Shown: piece by piece, positions 20,744 through 31,404 of the stretch
Layout of the letters: each line of letters starts with the position of its first letter
How positions within the stretch are numbered: position 1 is the first letter of the stretch
Source of the DNA: Pholiota molesta
Taxonomy: Eukaryota > Basidiomycota > Agaricomycetes > Agaricales > Strophariaceae
Direction of reading: 5' to 3'
Assembly: GCA_014925825.1 (NCBI GenBank)
Contig: JACGCK010000259.1
Coordinates: 1-57,041 of the forward strand
Length of the DNA: 57,041 bases
Notes under the pieces: generated by a model
Databases searched by the model: none
Told to the model about the DNA's origin: nothing
Seen by the model: the letters and a program-made list of their open reading frames with translations, nothing else
Program-made: the position numbers and the translations under genes

Positions 20744-22991
20744 TTACACCTTCTGTGTCTGACGTTCTCTAACCAACAGTTCCCGAGCTGCGATGAAACA
20801 AAGCGCAGACGCAGCAAGCATGCTCTGATAACAGTCATCGTGTCAGGGTAACGACCAAGTTAGGTATTTTAGTTTGCACTTACCCCAGAGAATATTATCG
20901 CTTTATGCCACAAGAATGCACCTGTCAATAGCGATCCTTGGGCTGGCGCAGCACCCAGTGCTCCAAAACTGGAGACTGCCAAAGCAATCCCCGTGCGTGC
21001 ACTAATCGAGCAATATAGTTAAGGTCTGCGTTATGGACATCCTTCATAGATTCACTCACCCGACTTCATCTGGCCTGCGAGCAAGTGTGGCAAGGCCCGA
21101 AACGGATAACGAAAGCCATGCACCGGAGACAAGGCCAAATACAATACAGAAGGCGATCAAGGCTTCCTTGGTTTGTCTGAAAAACGTTTTACTTATAGGC
21201 TGCAGAGTAGAATTATCAATGAATGAACTTACACGCCAAAGATTGCAAAAATCAGGGCGGCGTTGATGATAGTGCAGGGAACGAAAACATTGAAAGGGCC
21301 ATACATATCTGCCAGGAAGTTTGCCCCCACTCGACCGAGGGCACCCATACCGTTCAAAAGGGATATCTGATATGTGGAAACTAAATTAGAATTCTCAAAA
21401 CCCTGTACAGTGAGAAACGATTCTGACTGAGTAGAAGGCCAAGTTAGGATCAATGCGATGTTGAATAGCATAGAGTTGGAGATAAATCACTTAAATAAGA
21501 ACAAGTTAGGTATATCAAAATAATAGTCTTCGAATGGGTTCTTACTCGGGAAAAAGATTCCAAAATTTGCAAGCACAGATCTAGGGTCAAAGTTCAATTT
21601 AAGGCAAAATTCATAGCCAGCCTTAACACTTACCCGACATTGCAACAAAGGTAGGGAGGATCAGAAAGGAATCCCTTGATATTTGGCAGTTTCGCCCTGG
21701 CATCTTTCATTGGGTATGCCGTCCGCATGAGGCAGTTTCCTAGAACCAGACATCCCAGAACGACACATCCGCTGCGACGTACAGCCGTTCCGAATCCAAC
21801 AGACGGTATGAGGTGACTAAAATTCAACTGAAGCGGCACCGCATCAAAGCATTTATTGTTAACAACTTACTTGATCACTGTGCAAGCAAAGTTTAGAAAC
21901 AAATACGACGCGACATGGCGAGATTCAGTGCTCACTGATGGGAAATATGACTGATCCAATAGCTCCACCACTGAGCGCGATGCCAGTGGCAAGTGCCCTT
22001 CTTCGCTTAAAATGATGGACAGCGATACTTGCGGTTGGGACGAAGGTCAAACCAAGACCGAGTCCCATACCGACTCCTTGACTGAGAAAAACCTGCTTGC
22101 TGATTAGACGCGCCTTTGGGCATGCAAAAAATTCTTACTTGGTAGTATTGCTGTGGTTGAACTAGAGACGACAAAAATAGCCTGTCATGTTATGAAGAGG
22201 TCAATAATCTATTTTTAGCTTCCACTGACGGTACATAGAAGTAAAAGTAACTCACGATAGAATGAAAATGATCCCTCCGGATATTTCGAGAACGTGAAAG
22301 TATCCGGCATCGAAGAGCTTTCCTGAAACAGCACCAAGGAGGAAGGGCATCATCAGCTGCAAGCTTCCTATCCACGCGATTTTTCCGGGGCTGTGAGATG
22401 ATAACAAAAATCGCGTATAGAAATCTAATCAATCTGTGTGAAAACTTCCCATATTTTTTTGAAAGGAGGGTACGATGGCTTACCTTGATATACGCCGAAG
22501 GAATACAAATATCTGCGACAAGCATGATTAAATTTGTCAGAGTCTGGAAAGTACTGAAAAACGTGCATACCCGAATGTCGCAAAAAAGACAAGCCATCTG
22601 AATAATGATGGTTGGAGATCAGCGCTCGTAGATTAGTTATGGCGGATATAGCTGATACTTACGCGCCGAATATAGTCATCCAGGCCTTGCGGCCACCATC
22701 GGTAGCGATATCTGATACACCTTGGATCGCATTTTCAGGAGATGTTGGGCGGGTTGGGCTCAGCGTCGGTCTTAAATTTGAATCATAGACCCCCGTTGTA
22801 CTTGTCAAATCAGCATGAAAGTTGACGTAGGGCTCGTATTCACTGTCGCCAATGCTGACATTACTTCCTGTCTTGACGAGTGCATACGGCTGGTTACGCA
22901 ACGCCGATAATCTATGACCTGGGTGATCTATTATTGATGGATTTGTAGTGTCGAGGAGCTCTTGGGTGGAATCTGTCCTATGATGAGACAT
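20744..22991 (-). CDS. MFS transporter, monocarboxylate-transporter-like (14 exons, 496 aa)
   Basis: Exons (minus): 22991-22663, 22597-22571, 22512-22484, 22424-22256, 22181-22139, 22092-21936, 21877-21871, 21816-21634, 21580-21546, 21489-21428, 21366-21233, 21176-21060, 21001-20884, 20824-20744. They sum to 1491 nt with no stop. Residues 1-105 are a hydrophilic cytoplasmic head; the rest forms about 12 membrane spans. Family words: WLVFFATFGYLYSFGVYQ, WIGSLQLMMPFLLGAVSGKL, QGVGMGLGLGLTFVPTASIA, the loop KRRRALATGIALSGGAIGS typical of the MCT branch, NGMGALGRVGANFLADMYGP, and ARRPDEVGARTG. Predicted to carry a small organic acid or similar solute across the plasma membrane; substrate unknown. 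Exon 7 is only 7 nt. A paralogue with the same structure lies at 27815-30003. Confidence 0.88.
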
Positions 22992-24222
22992 TGAGTGGAC
23001 AATTACCTTTGGGATAGGTACTTGAATCAATATCTAACCAACGCCTTTAAATCTAGAAAAAGGACCTTACTAACTCCCGACCTAGGGGCGAAGTCCTGGC
23101 AGGGAGGCTACTTGGAATAGCATTAAATCCGAAATAACTTACACGACAAGTTTGAGGCTATGTAATCGGAACGCTCGTAGAATGGTCGTTAACACCAGCC
23201 AATACCCCATATGTTACGAAAAAGATATCAATTGGAGAAGAGCTTTCTCCGTGACTTCGGATCGACGAACATAGTGAATTGGTTTACTATGTGTTACGCT
23301 GGCCTCTTCTGGGATATCGCCGTGTTTCCATCGTACTTGATGCAGCGGAGAAACCGTACTTGAAGCAGCGATACATACAGGTAACGATGTTATGTGGCCA
23401 TTCTTTCTCTAAGGAATACGAATATTTGCGCACCCGGAGGGATCTGTGCCCACCAATTGATAGTAATTGTCGGCGTTATTTTTATCTTAACCAAACGATC
23501 AATCGATCACTACGTACATAGCTTCAAGTTCATCAAACCCATCATCACATCAATGCCCACAACTTCTGCTGCAAGGCTGCTGCATGCAAGTCTTGCTGCT
23601 GTCCAATGGAAAACACAATGCACATGAATGGGCAACTCTTCTATCATCTTGCTTCTGGGAGGTAGCAGATGGCGGTTGGATGGCGGAGCGCCAATGTGGC
23701 TATAATTAAGCCAACAAAAGAGGAAATCGGAGAAAGGATTGGCTCGGCGTCGTCAGTCTCGCACAGCTCGTTCTTGTTGAACGTAACAGGCTCGGAGGTT
23801 GACGCCAAGTTGATCCGGATGCTGCAATCTCAATGACGTTCACTATCAAACAGTTGATTATAAGTAGAAATGTTAACACTGTTTGAGTCTACATCATTCA
23901 AAATAAAATCCATAAGAATATAGAAGTTATTGAAGGTTCGAGTAGTAATAAGAACTCAGAACAATCATATCTTTTCATTAAATTGGCAATGATAACCCAA
24001 TGGCACGGGCAGCACAGTTGCAACGGAGCTCGAAACATACAGATGACTAAGCCGACGATGGTGCCACGGTTCTGGGCAGTGCGCCTCCGACGCCACATCA
24101 TGTCGAGCCTTCCTTCAACTTAAGCTTGACTATTGACTCGTACACTCGCGGGACCGAACTTAGCAATATAAAAGCTAACGCAACTTCAACCTGAAGTGCC
24201 ATCACCCTCAATACACCCCATC
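22992..24222. other. Intergenic between divergent genes
   Basis: No supported gene; short open frames only (23279-23521, 23394-23627, 23898-24101). Contains a 24-base word around 23887-23910 (CATCATTCAAAATAAAA core) that recurs near 40351-40369. The last 150 bases, with AATATAAAA near 24165, are the likely promoter of the gene starting at 24223. Confidence 0.45.
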
Positions 24223-26557
24223 ATGAGTTCCAATGTTATCACCATCCGGGCCTCAGAGCACACAATCAAATCGGTGACCGTCTCAAAGTCCTCCAAGGCA
24301 GAAGTCGTTCGCACATTCGCATTGGATCTTAAGGTGAGCTCTTCTGTGTCTCTGAATCCACTAGAGTTAGTGTATAATGTAATCTTGGTCTGTTCGTAAC
24401 AACAGAAGGGTCAAAATAAAGTTGAGATAAAAGGTCTTCCCAGCGGCATTGAGACTGCACGGCCCTCTGGGCTCGGAACTGCTCGTCTCGATGACTTTCT
24501 CTATACTGTGGAGGGCACTAAGCTTTGTCCAACGAAACCTTTCGGAGAATCAGCGAGTCCTTCTGAGTCTGCCTCTTCAGAAGCCGTTCGCCTGTTGTCA
24601 GTGAAGCTGGCGACGCTTGAGAAGGAGAAGCAAATCAGAGAGGTCGAGTCGAATTTCCTGCTGCAGTACGCACATACCCTGAAGGGCGAACATGTAGCGC
24701 CGAGTGATATGATACTTTTCCTCGACACTTATGTTAAGCATACGACTAAGAGTGTTCACGCTGTGAGAGTTTCCTTTGTATCTTTGAGACCAGAATCTGA
24801 CATGAGTTTTTTTTGAATGGGGCATAATTATTTAGGCCAACGAAATCAACGAGAAGATGGTTGAAATCAGGCGTCAGATTGAGACTGAGGAAGCGAAGGC
24901 TACCCTGAAAACAGGAGAGGCGCATGGCAGAGTTATGGCCCTCATCAATTCTGACATGGACACATCGATTACCTTTATTCTAACGTACAGTGCGTATCTA
25001 TGAATCTACGGCGTAAACTAATCTAATCTGCACTTCCAGTCGTTCAGGGTTGCGAATGGAAGCCCAAATATGAGCTACATACCACCACGGAAGGCGGCAA
25101 ACCATCCACCGCCGTCTCACTCCACTATCTCGCAACAATTTTCCAGAACACAGGCGAAGACTGGACCGACGCGACGCTCACCCTAAGCACTACCACCACC
25201 AACCTAAGGCCCAAGGGCGTCCCCACCGCGGCACCTCTCAAAATCAGGTTGAACAGCGCCAACGGAAATGTGTTTGCTAACACCGGCTTCAAGCAAGGGC
25301 AGACCAACGTCCGCGGCGGATTTGGTCCATTCGCGGGTCAGGCTCCTGCAAAATTTGGACAGCCTGCTTTTTTCGGCGCAGCACCAGCACCTAGTCTTTT
25401 CGGTGCAGCGCAAAGTGCAACGCAGCAGCAGCAGCAGCAGCAGCAGCCGGCTCCCCAGTTGTTTGGAGGCGGGCCATCGCCATCTCCTTTCGGCGCACCA
25501 GCTCCTGGCGCCGTAGCGCCGGCCACGCAAGCTTTCGGATCCCAGCCATCTTCACAAATATCCGCTGGGTACGACCTGGTGTCCGATTTCCAGAGTCTTC
25601 AAGTGCCGAGCTCCACCGCTGGGGATGAGTACGTCCCTTCTGGCCAACAGAATGTGGGCGACGAGGGGTCCCTTGGCTCCGCGCCGGAGGCTGCGTCAGT
25701 TGTTCAGGAGACGCCTTTGTCGATGTATTTCGCCGTTAATGGGAAGGCCTCCATACCCTCGGATGGGCTGAAGCACCGTGTCACGCTGGCTGTTCTGCCA
25801 TTTGAATCGAAGATGTCCTACGTGACAATTCCGAGGGATGATCCAACCGTGTTCTTACAAGTACGTCCATCCTACATTCTCAATTCCAGATTCTCAAACA
25901 CAGTGTATGTTGCCAGTGCGAAGTCAAGAATACCAGTGAATATAGACTTATCGCTGGCCCTATGGACGTCATCGTCGACGGCAGCTACATAACTGCCACC
26001 TTAATCCCCAACGTAAGCCGTTCTAGATCCCGTAGGTTACCGTCTCCCCACTCACCAATTGTCCCTCTCAGGACATCAACCCCGGGGAGACCTTCGAATG
26101 CTTCCTCGGCAACGACGTCTCCACGAAAGTGACCTACGTGCGCTCGTCGAAAATCACGCGGCCCGAGGCCAGCGCGTTCAGCGAGGGCACCGTCATCGCC
26201 ACCTACACCACCAAAATCACCATCCAGAACAAGCACCCGTACGACCTGCCCGCGCTGATCGTGCGCGACCGCATGCCGACCTCGGACGACCAGCGCGTGC
26301 GGGTGATCCTCCGCCGGCCGCTGGAACTGGGCGATACCAAGCAGGGGCAGTTCGTCTCGTTGAAGGACGACGGACTTAAGATTGGGTGGGAGAAAGCTGA
26401 GGGTGGGAGGGGCGGTGAGAAGGAGGGGAAGTTTGAGTGGAGGTGGAAGGTCAAGAGTGGCGCGACCGTGGAGTTGCTGGCGGAATACGATGTGAAGGGT
26501 CCCAAGGATCTTGGGTGGGATATACAGGCTACCCCGTATCGGGTCAAGGAAAACTAG
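24223..26557 (+). CDS. DUF4140/DUF4139 (mucoidy inhibitor MuiA-like) family protein, 674 aa
   Basis: Exons 24223-24333, 24406-24762, 24836-24989, 25040-25860, 25917-26012, 26072-26557; 2025 nt in frame. The N-terminal part (about 1-90) matches the DUF4140 pattern: a short beta hairpin followed by VEIKGLPSGIETARPSGLGTA. A coiled coil follows (residues 95-200, LATLEKEKQIREVES). The C-terminal half is the DUF4139 beta-rich domain: WKPKYELHTTT, SLHYLATIFQNTGEDWTDATLTLSTTTTN, then FLGNDVSTKVTY and IQNKHPYDLPALIVRDRMP. Between its first and second parts lies an insert of about 100-130 residues, rich in Gln, Pro and FG dipeptides (for example LFGAA, LFGGG, PFGAPA) with a run of eight Gln. The family is widespread but its biochemical role is not established. 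It lies between the two inverted MFS paralogues. Confidence 0.85.
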
Positions 26558-27814
26558 CGCACCAGATGGAGCACATTGTATTTCCATGCCACTCTAACGT
26601 GCGCAAGTGACCCACGATGCATCCGATATGTACTTTGTCTTTTGAATTGTCAAATAAATATACTATGCCTATGGATTTATTTATTTTAAAAAAAATTTAT
26701 CGTTCATGCAGTGGTTTGGATTGCTATGTAGTAGGCGAGCGTGGAGGTTACTATTTTTGTTCGAAGAGTGTTAAAACATTAATACATTCAGATAACGTTT
26801 TCCCTCGTTCCCAACAATATTCCCTCGATATTCCCGCACGTCCGCCGCCCGAGGAAAGTGTCAGTGCGCCACTCCAAACTCGTAAAGACGAAACCATGCC
26901 AAGGTGTGATGGGTGGGTAGGGATACAGGAGGATCTTCATACGTTCTTATGAAACTGATTTATATTTATTATTCCTCACCTCGCAATCACCACGGCCACC
27001 ATGCTGTACAGTGTACATTCAGTATTCAGTGGCTTGTGATCGATTTCAATAAGCAGTAGCGTAGTAAGTACTATCTGTGATTGAGATAAAACACTTGGTG
27101 TATTTAAATTGATGACGATTGTACAAAGAGATGATACATTTACAGGCTGCTGTTTTAGGTCTGGTGAGCATTTGACCCCTGTAGGTGGCGCTGCATTTCT
27201 ACCTAAAATTAACTTGATAATGGATATCATTGATCTTTCAACGTTCAATGTCCACTCCGAGGACGTATGTCACCTTCCACAAGAGCACCGTGCGAGACCC
27301 TTCCTTTGTTCTGTCTTCGATCTTTTAAGTCTGCGTTTATCGGGATACTTTCGACCACATTAACGCGATCCGCTGTATCCACGATTCAACCTAAACCACC
27401 CACGAAGAATATAGATTTGTCCTTTCATGTGAATTTTCGCAATGGGTATTACTGTCATGAAGCGTTTGTTGAAACTAATGATCGCTTAGATAAGATAGAA
27501 ATACTGATCTATTCACAATGCTTCGTTGGAGGAACTCTTCGACGTTTTACACTCCCTTTCTGACATATCAAGTATCAGCTATTCTTTTGTACCTTCGGTG
27601 TTTACACATAGCCTTGTGCTTGATACGCAAATTTCTCCTGGTTCAATTTGGTCCCGACGGAAAACCACCCTGTCACTAGCATGGAATCTGAGGCTGCTGT
27701 ATCCCGCGCTCAACCCGCGCTCATGGTCAGAAGTTGGTAAGGCTCCTTTTTACATTTAAGAGCTTTGGTTGAGTATAGAGTCCAGCAGCCACCACAAAGT
27801 TCATTGTTCACTCA
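26558..27814. other. Intergenic
   Basis: AT-rich, with an A10 run near 26690. No supported gene; short open frames (26617-26952, 27109-27363, 27267-27563, 27526-27759) show no domain. The last 200 bases are the likely promoter of the MFS gene at 27815. Confidence 0.45.
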
Positions 27815-30003
27815 ATGCCTCATCTGAAGACAGATTCCATTCAAAAGCTCTTGAGCACTTTGAATGCTTCGATCGATCATCCTGACCCCAAATTATCGAC
27901 CAACCATCGCGAACCAACTACTCCGATCAAGGCAGAGAGCAATGCCGGCAATGGCGACATCGAATACAACCAATATGTCGACACACGTGCGGATTTAGCA
28001 AGCACGCCAAGTGTATCGGATATTGCCATCGAGGGTGGTGTCAAAGCCTGGATGACCATATTAGGCGCGTAAGTGGCACTGACGTCTATTGTGATCAATG
28101 TACGGGCGCTAATCGTTGATATTGATCGTGCACATGGCAAATTAGATGGCTCATCTTCTTCGCGACGTTTGGGTATCCATTCTTCTGCGTTTCCTATTTG
28201 GCGGTTGTAATGATGCTCGTTGTCGCAGATATCTATATTCATTTGGCGTATATCAAGGTAAGCCATCGCAACATTTTCCTTTGGGAGTGGAGATGTTTAC
28301 TCGATCTGGTTAGATTTCTATACGCGCATTCTATTGTCATCGCACAGCCCTGGAAAGATTGCATGGATAGGAAGCTTGCAGCTGATGATGCCCTTCCTCC
28401 TCGGTGCCGTATCTGGAAAGCTGTTCGACGCAGGGTACTTTCACATTCTCGAAGTTTCGGGAGGGATTATTTTCACTCTCTCGTGAGTTTCTCCTTACCG
28501 TCGACAGAAGTTACAATAGATTTTAACGCCTTTATAATAGGTTATTTTTGTCGTCTCTAGTTCAACCACAGAAATACTACCAAGTAAGAATTTTTGCATA
28601 TTTCAAGGCACTATGCGTCTAATCACCAAGTAGGTTTTTCTCAGTCAAGGAGTCGGTATGGGACTTGGTCTTGGTTTGACCTTTGTCCCAACAGCAAGTA
28701 TTGCTGTTCATCATTTCAAGCGACGAAGGGCTCTTGCCACTGGCGTCGCGCTTAGTGGTGGCGCTATTGGATCAGTGATATTTCCTATCAGTGAGTACTC
28801 ATTTTCGCCTGGTTGCATCCCACTTATCTCGGTGTTTAATTTTCTTATTTCTTAGTGCTCAAGTAAGCCATTGACAACATACGTCATCATTACCTTTCGG
28901 ATAGACATTCCACCTTTCTTTTTACTCTAGCCACCTTATACCATCTGTTGGATTTGGAACAGCCGTGCGTGACAGCGGATGCGTCGTTCTGGGATGCTTG
29001 GTTCTAGGAAACTGTCTTATGCGGACGGCCTATCCAATAAAAGACTTCACGGAGAGGCCAAATATCAAAGGTTTCTTTTCCGATCCTCCATACCTATGCG
29101 CCAATCTCGGGTAAGCACTAAATCTGGTTATCGAACTTTTTTTGCGGCATTCTGAACTCAGACCCTAGAGCGGTGCTTGCGAACTTTGGAATTTTCTTCC
29201 CGAGTACGTGACTTGCTCGACCAAGAATGCAAGCTTGATATGCTAACTCGTTCTCAAGTGATTTACCTGCAGCTTTATGCCGTTCAGCATCATATAGACC
29301 CCAACTTGGCATTCTACTCGGTCCGAATCATCCTTTAATATGCAATTCTAAGCGACCCTAATTTCCCATTTCCTAAACGCCAGATTTCCCTTCTAAATGG
29401 GATGGGAGCTCTAGGCCGAGTGGGTGCAAACTTCCTGGCGGATATGTATGGTCCCTTCAACGTTTACGTTCCTTGCACTATCATCAACGCAGCTCTGATA
29501 TTTTCGATTTTCGGAGTGTAAAATCATTTATCACTACTTTAGTTCCCTCACCTTCTTATGCACGTTTATACAGAACAACAAAGGCAGCCTTGATTATTTT
29601 TTGTGTCATATTCGGCCTTTTCTCTGGAGCATGGCTTTCATTATCCGTTTCGTGTCTGGCCACACTTGCTCGCAGGCCAGATGAAGTCGGGTGAGTAAAC
29701 GTTCGGAGTCTGGATGTTCATATATTCAACTTAAAAAACGTTTAGTGCACGCACTGGAATTGCTTTGGCAATCGGAAGTTTCGGAGCATTAGGTGCTGCT
29801 CCCACTCAAGGATCGCTATTAACAGATGAATTTCTATGGCATAAAGCGATAATATTTTCTGGGGTACGTGTGGGCTGAAGAACTGCGTCGTTTGAGCCTT
29901 ACCCTGACATGATTGCCAACAGAGCTTGCTTGCTGCATCGGCGTTTTGCTTCATCGCAGCTCGGACACTGCTGGCTAGGGAACGCCAGACACAAAAGTTG
30001 TAA
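27815..30003 (+). CDS. MFS transporter, monocarboxylate-transporter-like paralogue (14 exons, 470 aa)
   Basis: Exons: 27815-28068, 28146-28172, 28229-28257, 28314-28482, 28541-28583, 28634-28790, 28856-28862, 28931-29110, 29169-29203, 29259-29320, 29384-29517, 29574-29690, 29746-29863, 29923-30003; 1413 nt, no stops. Every internal exon has the same length as in the copy at 20744-22991 except exon 8, which is one codon shorter; the hydrophilic head is 25 codons shorter. Same key words: YLYSFGVYQ, LQLMMPFLLGAVSGKLFDAG, GLGLTFVPTASIAVHHFKRR, GRVGANFLADMYGPFN, ARRPDEVG. Both copies have open frames and conserved splice sites, so both seem functional. Likely plasma-membrane carrier of a small organic acid; substrate not inferable. 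Confidence 0.88.
28856..28862 (+). other. 7-nt microexon (exon 7) of the MFS gene
   Basis: TGCTCAA between TTAG and GTAAGC. It supplies the end of an ATG codon, CTC and the start of AAC, completing PIMLNHLIPS. The partner exon in the other paralogue is TGATCAA at 21877-21871. Without it the flanking exons do not join in frame. Confidence 0.8.
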
Positions 30004-30474
30004 AAGGTCTTTAGAATACACTCAAGAATAAATGTGATTGTTAGCATAAATATATTCAAATTCACAGAAAGCCAATTTCGTGGACATATGATACGCTTAC
30101 TGCTTACAGGATGATATCTTTAATCTGGATTCTGCGGAGGCAATGTGAATATTTCAAGGTCCCGTGCTGGTCACGTGGCGAAACCGCGCGCGTCGCCTCG
30201 AAGTCGCGTCGCACGAACTTGCGCATACATGATACTCCCTTCTGCTTACCACCATGTTCCGACCCATTACGTGCTCTTTCCTCTCTAACAACAAAGCTAT
30301 GGGCTCCTTGGCGAAAGTGTTCTGCCAAGTATCAGCTCCTTTGATAATTCTTGCCGTGCATACTATGCGGCATGCCCTACTCCCATCAAATGGCTAAATG
30401 TTCTGTTTGTACAACTATATTTATGTGTTGACACACTGGTAAAACAATACATATGGCTCGCCATACTATGTATT
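30004..30474. other. Intergenic
   Basis: 3' flank of the MFS gene and upstream flank of the tentative small gene. Short open frames on both strands at 30104-30344 have no recognisable features. Confidence 0.4.
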
Positions 30475-30882
30475 ATGCGTGCCCGCGGGCAATTTAAAGG
30501 GCTGAGGTATGTTTTCGACGCATATATGCGGTTACTTGACTTTTGCTTGACTTCAATGGCGAGTATCCAGTGCGTCACCATCTAATCTCGGCTTTGACTT
30601 ACCCAGACGCGGACGAGCTTGGTAACAATTTTAGAAAACGAGCTACTTATCCGTGGCCTTTTATGTTCTTTTCTCCAATGATTGCAGCGGCCGGTTTCGG
30701 CCTGATGTATACCATTTAGGGTTGGGTAAAAAACCCTAGGTATGACTTTTACTTCTATTCCCTTCGAGCAAAGCTAAAGACCGCTCTTAATCGCAGTTGC
30801 AGGATGCGGAGCGGCAAGCTTGGCTGCTTTGATCATAGGTAGAGGAAAGACTACGGTCTCTAAAGCTGCTGCAGCATTATAG
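30475..30882 (+). CDS. Tentative small membrane protein (4 exons, 68 aa)
   Basis: Candidate model: exons 30475-30506, 30571-30621, 30688-30725, 30797-30882. All three introns have GT..AG ends (GTATGT, GTAACA, GTAAAA donors) and lengths of 64-71 nt, like confirmed introns nearby, and the join has no stop. The product starts MRARGQFKGLSASPSNLGF and has one probable membrane span (LVAGCGAASLAALIIG) near residues 42-57. A competing reading of the second and third exons without splicing gives a 50-residue frame containing ATYPWPFMFF and IAAAGFGLMYT and ending in TAG at about 30716-30718, so the model is uncertain. An upstream first exon may be missing. Function unknown; the size and single span recall small subunits of organelle complexes, which is only a guess. 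Confidence 0.35.
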
Positions 30883-31404
30883 GATTTGAACGCGAGATCT
30901 TTCTAAAATGCGACCTTGTCAATGAGATATGAACGATTCGAACGAACGTCCTGGTTGGGAAGGAAAACCCTTGGGAAAACCCAATGCTAGAAGCTCACTT
31001 GGAAAAGCCAAGTACGACTGTTAGAAGGACTTGTCAACTACTTAGGCTACAACGCTGGTGGACTTTGCAGTGCAAGTGCGTCCTCTCCGTTCATCGCACT
31101 CGCTTCCCATATGCTTGCCATATGCCCACAGCACCCACGATTGACCCACGATAAACCCACGACTGACGACGCAACCTTCATACTGTTTCAAGCAGAAATT
31201 TAGCCACGGAAACTCATCAATAGAAGGTACTCATATCAATTTCCATGCCCGTCTTCGTCGTTTCTTTGACTTTCTTCAAGTTCAGGTACGAAGCCTTGTC
31301 GGCATAAGCCGAATTACGTAACGAAATAGAAAACCTCTGCCCGCAAACCATGAATTACACCACCGATGTGCTTTCTATAGACTGGCTGCGCACTCCTCAG
31401 CGGG
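30883..31404. other. Intergenic, promoter side of the MBOAT gene
   Basis: No supported gene. 31130-31165 holds three near copies of a CCCACGA word (CCACGATTGACCCACGATAAACCCACGACTGACG), which may be a regulatory repeat or chance. Confidence 0.4.

Noticed and set aside
28198..28560. Open frame of 120 codons inside the plus-strand MFS gene
   Set aside because: It runs through two introns in a different frame; the spliced model gives the conserved MFS sequence instead.
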